A DNA stretch of 28,609 nt from NCBI GenBank assembly GCA_947074245.1, contig CAMTOW010000001.1, positions 1 to 28,609 on the forward strand, given 5' to 3'. The position numbers and the translations under genes are program-made. The DNA is from an uncultured Bacteroidales bacterium. GTDB lineage: Bacteria > Bacteroidota > Bacteroidia > Bacteroidales > JAUNSR01. A model generated the notes under the pieces. That model ran no database searches and was not told the DNA's origin. It saw nothing but the letters and a program-made list of their open reading frames with translations. Shown one piece after another: positions 15,401 through 24,400 of this stretch (position 1 is its first letter; the number at the start of each line of letters is the position of its first letter).

Positions 15401-17605
15401 TTAATTTTCTTCCAGATAAAGCACACGACTCGCATAATCGTTGAGCTTGTGATAATCCACGTTGTGCGTATAAGGTATTTCCAGTCCGTTCGCCATCAGA
15501 TAGGCTCCCGAATATGACTTTCCTTCGAAAGGAAGCGGCTCGTTGTCGATCCGATTCAATTCTTTGACAGTATATCTTTTCTCCGGATCCAGACCGGCCA
15601 TTCTTACTTTCGGCAGATGTTGATTGCAGAAAGTCTCGGTTTTCCACCAGTAATAAACGGCACGATTCTTTTCGGGGGTGACATACATCAGCGATGCGAC
15701 TCCTTTCTTATCATACGGAGACATTAGGCGATACAGATCGCCGAACTGAACGACATCGCGAATCTCTTTGTATTGACTGATCGCCTTGCGGCACAATGCG
15801 ATCTCCTCATCATTCATATTTTTCGGCTGGATCTCCATACCCAAACGGCCGCTCATCGCGACATCAATCCGGTATTTCAAAGGAATGGTCCGGAACGTCT
15901 GATGATTGGGTGCGGCACTGATGTGAGAGGCCATCGCAATCGCCGGGAAGAAATAGGAAGTGCCCCATTGCATATAGATGCGTTGCAGGGCATCGGTATT
16001 GTCGCTTACCCAGAACTCGTCGAAATAAGGCAATACCCCGTAATTGGCGCGACCGCCTCCGCTGGCACATGCCTGAATGGTCAGATCGGGATAGTTGGCA
16101 CGGATCCGCTGACAGATCTTTTCGAACCCGCGGTGGTATTCGATATACAGATGACTCTGTTTGTCTTTTGTCAGGTAATTGGAGCCATGATTCATCACGG
16201 CCATGTTGGCGTCCCATTTGATGTAATCGATCTCCGGATAATTGGTCATGAGCGTATCGACCAGATCATAGATGAAATCTTGCACTTTGGGGTTTGCCAG
16301 ATCAAGGACGACCTGCGTACCCCCGCGCCCCAATACCAATTCCCGTTGAGGAGCCTCGATTACCCATTCGGGGTGTTTTTCGAAAAGTTCGCTGGTCGTA
16401 TTGGCCATTTCCGGTTCAATCCAGATTCCAAACCGGATATCGTGTTTTTTGGCGTTGTCGATCAACCCTTGTATTCCGTTCGGAAGTTTGCGGGTATCCA
16501 CGATCCAGTCGCCAAGCGAAGAATTATCGGTCAGACGCGGATATTTATCACCGAACCAGCCGTCGTCCATCACGAACAACTCACCTCCCATCGAGGCGAT
16601 ATCGCTCATCATCTGATCCATCCCGGTTTCGTTGATATCGAAATACACGCCTTCCCAGCTGTTCAATAAAATCTTACGCGGCACATCGCCGTGGGCTAGC
16701 TTATGGTTTCGTCCCCATTTGTGGAAGTTACGACTTGCGCCGCTCAATCCTTCCGAACTATACGTCAAGGCCAATGCGGGAGTAGCGAAGATTTCTCCTT
16801 TAGCCAGTTCATAAGAAGAGTTTTCCTCATTGATGCCTGCAAAAAAATGATGGTACTCGCTATCATCGGTATCGACACGGAGTTTATAGTTTCCACTGTA
16901 ACACAAAGCCGCTCCGATCACGTTTCCGTAATTTTCCTGCGGACGACCGTCGAGCGAGAACATGACTTCTCCATGCGCGGTATGGGAATTACGGACTCCG
17001 TCTTTGTTTTTTATGATTTTCATTCCGGGCGCAAGCGGCTCCTGGGCTACGATTCCTTCATTCGCCCATGAACCATATAAACTGGAAAGCCAGACTTCGC
17101 CCCTGCGGATGGGCAGATAGCCGGATGAAAACTGATTCAGCAGAACCGATTTCTTTTCGGAATGGGAAACTTCGGTCCAGGTCTCAATGACATCCGCATC
17201 CTGATAAGCTTTATAAAACACATTGAGGTAAAACGGATATATTTTGTCTTTCAGAGCGATGCGGGTTACCGTCGAATTGGAGAGCGTATCGGTATTCACA
17301 CCCGAAACGATCAGATCCAGGGTCATGTTTCCGTCACCATGACGGACAGCCATCGCCGTTTCGGTAGGACAATTCAGCCCATATACGGGATAAGCCGCAT
17401 AAGACGCTCCGCCTGCGAGTTGGTTCAGATCCTGATCATTGAGGCGATTGCCATAATAAATGAATTTCATTTCATTCCCGGCAGGTGCCGAAAGAATCAG
17501 TGAGGTATGGGGAGTATTGACCGAAATCGTATCGGCAAAAAGAACTCCGTGAGAACAGACCATACCCAATAATAAAAGAGATGAATTTATCTTCATACGA
17601 TGCAT
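15401..17605 (-). CDS. Secreted GH36 alpha-galactosidase
   Basis: This 734-aa enzyme hydrolyses terminal alpha-galactosides such as raffinose-type sugars or galactomannan side chains. A signal peptide is visible (about residues 1-25, LLLLGMVCSHGVLFAD) without a convincing lipobox, so it is probably periplasmic. The N-terminal beta-sandwich (about 28-310) precedes the TIM-barrel melibiase domain (about 311-640). Motifs are VLLNSWEGVYFDINE-like text near 315-330, FGIWIEPEMAN, the nucleophile in YIKWDANMAV (Asp465), and the ACASGGGRANYGVL and WVSDNTDA segments holding the acid/base aspartate (Asp535 or Asp538). A C-terminal beta domain ends the protein. The common WDMNR is here WDANM. It is convergent with the beta-glucan operon and has its own terminator, so it is not part of that operon. 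A second ATG, codon 4, is an equally plausible start. Confidence 0.92.
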   Translation of the reverse strand: MHRMKINSSLLLLGMVCSHGVLFADTISVNTPHTSLILSAPAGNEMKFIYYGNRLNDQDLNQLAGGASYAAYPVYGLNCPTETAMAVRHGDGNMTLDLIVSGVNTDTLSNSTVTRIALKDKIYPFYLNVFYKAYQDADVIETWTEVSHSEKKSVLLNQFSSGYLPIRRGEVWLSSLYGSWANEGIVAQEPLAPGMKIIKNKDGVRNSHTAHGEVMFSLDGRPQENYGNVIGAALCYSGNYKLRVDTDDSEYHHFFAGINEENSSYELAKGEIFATPALALTYSSEGLSGASRNFHKWGRNHKLAHGDVPRKILLNSWEGVYFDINETGMDQMMSDIASMGGELFVMDDGWFGDKYPRLTDNSSLGDWIVDTRKLPNGIQGLIDNAKKHDIRFGIWIEPEMANTTSELFEKHPEWVIEAPQRELVLGRGGTQVVLDLANPKVQDFIYDLVDTLMTNYPEIDYIKWDANMAVMNHGSNYLTKDKQSHLYIEYHRGFEKICQRIRANYPDLTIQACASGGGRANYGVLPYFDEFWVSDNTDALQRIYMQWGTSYFFPAIAMASHISAAPNHQTFRTIPLKYRIDVAMSGRLGMEIQPKNMNDEEIALCRKAISQYKEIRDVVQFGDLYRLMSPYDKKGVASLMYVTPEKNRAVYYWWKTETFCNQHLPKVRMAGLDPEKRYTVKELNRIDNEPLPFEGKSYSGAYLMANGLEIPYTHNVDYHKLNDYASRVLYLEEN

Positions 17606-17748
17606 TAGTATTAAGGTTGCATTAGCACTTTGATTTACCGATTGCGAATATATAACATGATTTGAAAATCAGGCAATAATGATACATTCGGGAAATAGTT
17701 TATGACAAAAGGGTATGTTTTACTCTTTTCAGAAGAACCAGTGAGCTA

Positions 17749-17782
17749 TAAAAAAACCGCACCGACATAAATCGGCGCGGTT
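17749..17782 (-). terminator. Terminator of the DUF4369-thioredoxin gene
   Basis: On the minus strand an 11-bp GC-rich stem (17782-17772 with 17765-17755, one G-U pair, 6-nt loop) is followed by a run of T. It lies 22 bp after the stop at 17804, which makes the thioredoxin and alpha-galactosidase genes separate transcription units. Confidence 0.85.
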
Positions 17783-17803
17783 GAGCCCGGATGACCCGGA
17801 AGC

Positions 17804-18910
17804 TTATTTCATATATTTTGCCAATACGGCATCAAGTTCCTCTCCTTTGATGTTGCGTTCTACGATTACACCATCCGGTCCGATCAGGATTGTAGACGGA
17901 ATAGAACGGATTCCATAAATGTCTGAAGCGGCGCTCTGCCATCCTTTCAGGTCAGACATCTGAGGCCAGGTAATATTCAGATCCGAGACACCTTTCTTCC
18001 ATGCGTCTGCACTACTGTCGAAAGATACTCCTACGATTTCCAAACCTTTTGAAGCATATTTCGAATAAGCCTCGACAACCGACGGCATATCACGACGACA
18101 CGGTCCACACCAGCTTGCCCAGAAATCAACCAAAACATACTTTCCTTTGCCTGCATAATCGGACAAAGAAACCGTATTTCCATCCATATCCGGCATAGTA
18201 ATCTCTGTAAACGTCGCTCCCGGCATACTACGACGAACTGCCGCCGCATGAGCCGCACTTCGTTTTCCAAATGGTGAAGCTGAGAATGCATCGGTAGACA
18301 CGCTCAGGATCTCTTCGATCGTTTGTGGATCCATCGATGAAAGCTGGCGGGAAAGAGCGTAAGCCCCTACTACATTCGAATTGTTATTCTGAATGAAGTT
18401 GCGAATCTGCGTATCATAGTAAGCTCCGATCGAATCATATTTCTGATCGATCATCGCTTCTGCGTCTGCATTATACTGATCTTTGGTTTTTAATTCCTGA
18501 TAAAGGGCACGAAGATCTGAAAATCCTTTTTTCTTGGCATTGTCGATTCCGACGAACGCAGTCAGCGAGTCATTGAGCGGACTGCCCGTAACCGAAGACG
18601 TTTGATCAATGACGGCACGGATATCACCGTTTTCAATCACGACAGGAACAGGACGTGAACCGGAAAAATACGGACGGAACTTCAATACTCCATAGGCAGG
18701 CTGCTCTTGTTGTCCGTTAAACGAGAATGTTCCGTTGGTAACGACAGTACTGTCGATGTTGGCATACTCCAACTTATCATTGATAACCTGAAGAAAAATA
18801 GTATCTCCTTCTAATTCCTGAGGAGCCTTACCGGCGATGTGATACGTTTTGGGAGCTGAACAGGATGCAAGCATCGCGGCCCCTAGCATGAATGTGAATA
18901 AATTGCGCAT
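17804..18910 (-). CDS. DUF4369-thioredoxin (TlpA/ResA-like) lipoprotein
   Basis: This 368-aa periplasmic thiol-disulfide protein has a lipobox LASC with Cys17. The following Ser-Ala-Pro-Lys lacks acidic residues, so it is probably held facing the periplasm. Residues about 22-120 form a DUF4369 beta domain (YHIAGKAPQELEGDTIFLQV). A helical linker rich in Gln/Asp/Ala spans about 120-215. The C-terminal AhpC/TSA-Redoxin fold (about 230-368) carries the active site WASWCGPCRRD, Cys268 and Cys271, and the cis-proline segment RSIPSTILIGPDG. Such proteins reduce disulfides or support cytochrome maturation, and many copies occur in Bacteroidota; the partner is unknown. It has its own promoter and terminator. 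Confidence 0.92.
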   Translation of the reverse strand: MRNLFTFMLGAAMLASCSAPKTYHIAGKAPQELEGDTIFLQVINDKLEYANIDSTVVTNGTFSFNGQQEQPAYGVLKFRPYFSGSRPVPVVIENGDIRAVIDQTSSVTGSPLNDSLTAFVGIDNAKKKGFSDLRALYQELKTKDQYNADAEAMIDQKYDSIGAYYDTQIRNFIQNNNSNVVGAYALSRQLSSMDPQTIEEILSVSTDAFSASPFGKRSAAHAAAVRRSMPGATFTEITMPDMDGNTVSLSDYAGKGKYVLVDFWASWCGPCRRDMPSVVEAYSKYASKGLEIVGVSFDSSADAWKKGVSDLNITWPQMSDLKGWQSAASDIYGIRSIPSTILIGPDGVIVERNIKGEELDAVLAKYMK

Positions 18911-18943
18911 ATATTTATTAAATTTTACAGATAGTCGTTATCG

Positions 18944-18975
18944 CAAAAATAGAAAACTTAATCAGATCCGACAAA
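18944..18975 (-). promoter_or_regulatory. Promoter of the DUF4369-thioredoxin gene
   Basis: On the minus strand TTTG (18975-18972), a 20-bp spacer and TATTTTTG (18951-18944) form a good Bacteroidales -33/-7 pair. It is 34 bp before the ATG and overlaps only intergenic DNA downstream of the pbpC stop. Confidence 0.65.
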
Positions 18976-18982
18976 TGAAAGA

Positions 18983-21304
18983 TCACCGACTGACGATTTC
19001 GAAGCGGATCTTCCTGCTATCGCCCGACTCATCAATCAAAAGTAATGTATAATTCCCGGCTTCGGGAGATATGGCAAGCTGGTGATTGCCGTTGGTTTCG
19101 CCTATATACCGATCGTTGAGATGCCAATACAGTGTCGCCTCCGGACGGATATGCGCGGCCTTGAATACGATATTTTCCCGTTGACCCGTAAATCCTTTCG
19201 GAAGAAAAAGCCTCATTCCATGCCGTGGATAAATGAATTCGATCTGTCTCTCATTGGAGAATTCACATCCGGGAAGTAATTCGGGAAGGGGTTCGTATCC
19301 CGGATTGGAAGAGCGAAAATACCATTCCTGAGCCGGCGGAAGAACAAACCAGTTTGCCGCGACCTGGTGTTGTGGATCGCAACAGGTTGCATTGACCCGA
19401 TAATGTCTGCTTTCGTCGAGATAGATTCGCTTGTGATAGGGACACAGAGTTGTCTTTATTCCTGCGGCAGGCATATATAGCGTATCGATCCGGTCGCAAT
19501 ACGGACCGGCCTTATGGCCGCTCTCGCGACAGATATCCAACTCGATCAGATTCGATACCGGTTTTTCAAACCAAGACGTAGGAGGAAGCAACGAAAACGC
19601 ATCGAATAAAACAGGAGCGGCGTATCCCACTCCGGTGACACCGGGCCTGCCTTCGCCGGACGCGTTTCCGACCCATACGCCTACGGTATATTCGGGAGTG
19701 ATTCCGATTGCCCAGGCGTCTCTTCCCCCAAAACTGGTTCCGGTCTTCCATCCGACCTGCTTCATGCTGGAGAAACTACTCCAGTCACTTTCTTCCTCGG
19801 GACGGTTCACATCCGACATTGCCTGCAAAACAAACCATAAAACGTCTTTCTTAAAAACGATTTCCTGAATATCCGAAACAGGATTCGGTCTGCCGCTCTT
19901 TAGACCCACCGGTGGAGAGAAGGGTGACTGTGTATCCGACAATAAGTTCCGCCCCATGGATGCGTACATTCCGGTCATATCCCATAACGTTCCTTCCGCT
20001 CCACCGAGAATCAGCGAACTTCCATAATGAGAAGCAGGATGGTGTAACGTCGTCATTCCGGACGATTGCAACAAATGATGAAACCGGGTATAATCATAAT
20101 CCAACAACATTCGAACCAACGGAACATTGAGCGAACGGGATATGGCACGATGGGCAGGAACGACACCGTTATAATCCTTATTATAGTTCTGAGGCGAAAA
20201 GCCGTCAATGTATAAAGGGATATCGGGAACAAGCATATTGGGCAGAAGCTGTCCGTCACTCATCATCGCTCCGTATAGAAACGGTTTGAGCAGACTTCCC
20301 GTACTCCGTTCCGCCCGGATCATATCCACTTGACGCCCCCACTGAGCATCTCCCGGCAGGGAGGAATTACCGACATACGAAAGGACTTCACCCGACGATG
20401 TATCCAAAATCAGGATCGCGATATTACGCACCTGATTTCCGGAGTAAAGCGCTGAATACCGATCGGCCAATTCGTTCACCCGAGTTTGTAAATAGGGGTC
20501 GATGGTGGAATAGATAAAACCGGCTTGATTCGTACTCCGACAACGGTTCAGAAAATGCGGAGCATAGTCCGGTAAAGGGTAAGGTCGCTGTGGCAGCGGT
20601 TCTTCACAAGATAATTCGTACGTCAGCCTGTCGATGGTATCATCTTCATAAAGCCTTTTCAAAAGCTGATTTCGTTTTTGCAGCAAACGATGCCGATTCC
20701 GGCCGGGATGGATAAGTGCGGGAGAATTAGGCAAAACGGCGAGCGTAGCACTCTCTGCCCAAGACAGCGCATCCAGGGAACGACCGAAGTAACGCCAAGC
20801 CGCACATTCGACTCCGACGATATTACCTCCGAAGGGAGCATTAGACGCGTATAAAGCGAGAATTGATTTTTTTGAATATGAACACTCCAACCGCAGAGCG
20901 ATCCAAGCTTCTATGATCTTTTCATGAAAGACTCGGGCTTTACCTTTCCGGTGGAGTCGAACGAGCTGCATGGTGAGCGTACTTCCGCCGCTTACGACTT
21001 TCTTTTTTGACAGATTCTGACGGATCGCACGACCGATCGCAAGCGGATCAATGCCGAGATGGGCGTAGAAACGCTTGTCTTCGAAACGGATCAGGCATTC
21101 CGAGAATTTATCAGGAACGCGTTGTGTAGCGGGAAAACGCCATTGACCGTCTGCAGCAACACGCGCTCCGAGTAACGTTGAGTCGGCAGAAAGCAACACA
21201 TCGGAAACGGGATCGGAAAACAAAGGCGACGGCAATGAAAACAGGAATAAGACCGTAAAAAACAAGAGAAAAGAAAGAAGTAACTTTCGAATAAGCTTAT
21301 TCAT
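18983..21304 (-). CDS. pbpC: Penicillin-binding protein 1C
   Basis: This 773-aa inner-membrane peptidoglycan synthase has a short cytoplasmic start, one membrane anchor (about residues 8-25) and a GT51 transglycosylase domain. That domain includes FEDKRFYAHLGID (catalytic Glu75) and GGSTLTMQLVR (106-116). The transpeptidase domain has the SxxK motif SLLK (Ser337, Lys340), an SRSLNVP segment with the S-x-N motif, and KTGTS at 520-524. The C-terminal part (about 680-773, LFLPKGFTGQRENIVFKAA) matches the BiPBP_C domain that marks PBP1C. The start at 21304 is the first ATG; the frame extends only one TTG codon further. It is divergent from the alpha-2-macroglobulin gene, its frequent genomic partner. 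E. coli pairs pbpC with yfhM. The two may act together in periplasmic defence or repair. Confidence 0.95.
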   Translation of the reverse strand: MNKLIRKLLLSFLLFFTVLFLFSLPSPLFSDPVSDVLLSADSTLLGARVAADGQWRFPATQRVPDKFSECLIRFEDKRFYAHLGIDPLAIGRAIRQNLSKKKVVSGGSTLTMQLVRLHRKGKARVFHEKIIEAWIALRLECSYSKKSILALYASNAPFGGNIVGVECAAWRYFGRSLDALSWAESATLAVLPNSPALIHPGRNRHRLLQKRNQLLKRLYEDDTIDRLTYELSCEEPLPQRPYPLPDYAPHFLNRCRSTNQAGFIYSTIDPYLQTRVNELADRYSALYSGNQVRNIAILILDTSSGEVLSYVGNSSLPGDAQWGRQVDMIRAERSTGSLLKPFLYGAMMSDGQLLPNMLVPDIPLYIDGFSPQNYNKDYNGVVPAHRAISRSLNVPLVRMLLDYDYTRFHHLLQSSGMTTLHHPASHYGSSLILGGAEGTLWDMTGMYASMGRNLLSDTQSPFSPPVGLKSGRPNPVSDIQEIVFKKDVLWFVLQAMSDVNRPEEESDWSSFSSMKQVGWKTGTSFGGRDAWAIGITPEYTVGVWVGNASGEGRPGVTGVGYAAPVLFDAFSLLPPTSWFEKPVSNLIELDICRESGHKAGPYCDRIDTLYMPAAGIKTTLCPYHKRIYLDESRHYRVNATCCDPQHQVAANWFVLPPAQEWYFRSSNPGYEPLPELLPGCEFSNERQIEFIYPRHGMRLFLPKGFTGQRENIVFKAAHIRPEATLYWHLNDRYIGETNGNHQLAISPEAGNYTLLLIDESGDSRKIRFEIVSR

Positions 21305-21346
21305 CAAAATAAAAATTGAATATCGATAAAAACGGTTGAAAGCAAT

Positions 21347-21366
21347 AATTAAATATATATTTAATT
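21347..21366. promoter_or_regulatory. Perfect 20-bp palindrome in the pbpC/macroglobulin divergent promoter region
   Basis: AATTAAATATATATTTAATT is identical to its reverse complement. It is centred near the middle of the 107-bp gap (21305-21414) between two divergent start codons. It could be a shared operator or simply AT-rich promoter DNA able to extrude. No clear TAnnTTTG element is visible for either gene. Confidence 0.5.
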
Positions 21367-21414
21367 TTATTACTAATTTTATTTCATAATCATAAATTAT
21401 AACTTAATCATAAT

Positions 21415-24400
21415 ATGAAAAATTATTCATCGCTGATTCTGATGTTTCTCATTGCTCTATTAGGAGGGTGTGAGAAAAAAGAAAATTCGTATGACAAACG
21501 TTTTTCCACTCAGGTCGTCGATTTCAACCCACTCGTGGAGGGCTATACCGAGGGAATGGTAGGAAGAGCCGCGACGGTAAACGTCTTATTCTCGGTCAAT
21601 ATCCCCGACAAACATCAAAGTCCGGAATTTCTGGAAAAAGTTTTTTCGATCACGCCGAAGGTTAAGGGAACGTTGTCTGTCAGAAACCGAAGAGAACTGA
21701 TCTTTAAACCCAACTCGTTATTGAATCGGAATGAGAATTATACGGTTTCGATCGATTTGAAAAAACTCTTCGACACGGAAGAGAAAAGTAACCGTTTCAG
21801 TTTTTCGTTTTGGACGATTCCGCCGGAAATAAACATGAAAATAACGAACCTGAATCTGGATATCACCGAACTGGGCGATACGATATACAATATCGTTTGT
21901 CACGCGAAGACATCGGATATTGAAGATAGTCTCGTAATCCGGAATCTATTTGAGTTCAGCGAACCCGTAATCGTTAACTGGGATAAGCAAAGAAGATCGA
22001 ATGACTTCCGCCTTACCGTTCAACCGGAAAAACAATATGCCAAAGGTGGGAAAATTGACGTATTCATAAAAGATAACCCGGAAGGATATCGGAAAAAGAA
22101 AATCGCTACGCTAAAAGTACCCGCTAAAAATGATTTCTCGGTGTATCAAATCGAACCTGTCACCGGGAACGATGAATATGTGAACGTGATTTTCACACGA
22201 TCTCTCGATCCGGATCAGGACCTTTCCGGATTGATCGAGGTCTCGCCAAATGACAATACAACCATGAGCATCGCCGGAAACCGCCTGAAGATATGGATCG
22301 CCGATAAAAATCGATCGGACCATATCGTGCGGGTCCACGACGGTATCAGATCGACCGCAAACCGCGTTTTGAAAAAATCGGAAGTAAATAATCCGAACGA
22401 TTATGTAAAAGAGGTATCGTTTCAATCGAAAAATCCATCGCTGGGATTCATTGGTAATGGATCGGTGATTCCGATTGAAGGAAACGCCATCGTGCCTTTT
22501 TACGCGACAAGCTTGCGAGGGGTAATCGTACGCATCATCAAGATTTATGAAAACAACATGGGAGAATTTCTCCAGATCAATAATCTGAATGGCGACAATC
22601 AATTGCCGCGCGTAGGCGTATTGCTATGCCGGAAAATCATCTTTCTGGATGAGATGTCTCATTATGACTTATCCGACCGAAATGCGTTTGCTCTTGATCT
22701 GAAATCTCTGATCACTCCCGAACCGGGAGCCATGTATCGGGTAATTCTGTCTTTCAATCAGGATTTGTCGGCCTTTCCGTGTGAAAACAACCGGCATATG
22801 TCGAAAAAAGAGCTTCTAGAACAGAATGCGATTATTGAAAAGAATGAAATGGAACAGTTCGGTAACGGAAACTCCTATTATTATTTCAATGATCAGGGTT
22901 GGGAAAACTACAATTGGGACGAAAGGAATATGCCTTGCAAATCGTCTTATTATGTGAATAGACAAGTTGGAAAGAACATCTTATATTCTGATTTGGGCAT
23001 AATCGCGAAAAACGGTGATGCGGGAAATATGCTGGTTTCGGTTCATAACTTATCAACGGCTCGACCGGAGAAAGACGTTTCCGTATCGGTATATGATTTT
23101 CAGAATCAACTGATCGAAAGAAAGACAACCTGGGATGACGGAACGGTAGAAATTAATGTTCTGAATAAAAAACCTTATTACCTGATCGCTAAAAATAAGG
23201 AACATACGGGATATCTACGATTGGATCCGTCTCAATCGTTGTCAATGAGTACGTTTGACGTGGCCGGAGAAGAAGTGAGAAAAGGGATCAAAGGGTTCAT
23301 TTATACGGATCGAGGTGTTTGGCGTCCGGGCGACTCGATCTATGTGACGTTTATCCTGAATGATCGCGATAAGGCTTTGCCGCCGAACCATCCGGTTACA
23401 TTGGAATTGTTTACCCCCGATAATCAGCTTTATAAAAAGATAAGTTATCGCAGATCTCTCAATAATTTTTATTATTTCCCGATCAAGACTCCGGAGAACG
23501 GGAAGACCGGGATCTGGAACTGTCAAATATCGGTAGGAGGCGTTTCGTTCTATAAGAAGCTACGTATCGAAACGATAAAACCGAATCGACTGGAAATCGA
23601 TTTGGAGTTTGATCAAAAGATATTGGAACGGAATCAGGAATTTCAAGGAAATCTGTCTTCGAGATGGTTGACGGGAGCGATGGCCAATCAATTGAAATAT
23701 GATGTAACGGCAACCTTCATCCCGACCAAGACTCAATTCGACGGCTACAAAGGATATATCTTTGATAATCCCACTGCGAAATATGAAACGGAGGATATCT
23801 TGATTTCGAAAGGTATCACGAACGAGCAGGGAAAAGCCTCTTTCAACAAGACCTTGCGACTCGGAGCAACGGCTCCTGGAATGCTTCAGGGACAATTTGT
23901 ATCGAAGGTTTATGAGGAGTCGGGAGAGTTCAGCGTAAGTGCTATTCAGAAAAACTACTCTCCATACACATCGTATGCGGGAATCCGAACCCCTCAGAAT
24001 AGTAAAAATGCTCTTTCATTAAATACGGATCATATCTTCAACATCGCAACGGTTACGCCCGATGGAAAAGCATTGGCGCATTCTGATCTGGAGATAAAAA
24101 TCTATAAGGTGGATTGGTATTGGTGGTGGAGTTCTGATTTTTCAGGAATCGCCAATTATCTGACATCAAGATATGAGAACCTGATTCGAAAGCTAAATAT
24201 GGTAACGAACAAAAATGGTCTCGGGCAGTTCGTTCTGTCATTTCGAGATGAAGATTGGGGAACCTACTACATTCAGGTAAAAGATAAAAAAAGCGGACAT
24301 CTGACAGGATGTATGGCTTATTTCGATGATGAATACCGCACGATGAACGGAGTGACGGATAAGGCGGTTTTGCTTTCGATTACGACGGATAAAGAGGAAT

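Noticed and set aside
16201..16230. WDANM in place of WDMNR next to the GH36 nucleophile as a possible inactivating change
   Set aside because: The catalytic Asp and the downstream SDNTD acid/base segment are intact; it is probably a subgroup variant rather than a defect.
21305..21307. TTG start one codon before the pbpC ATG
   Set aside because: The ATG at 21304 directly follows and is preferred; nothing is gained by the extra residue.
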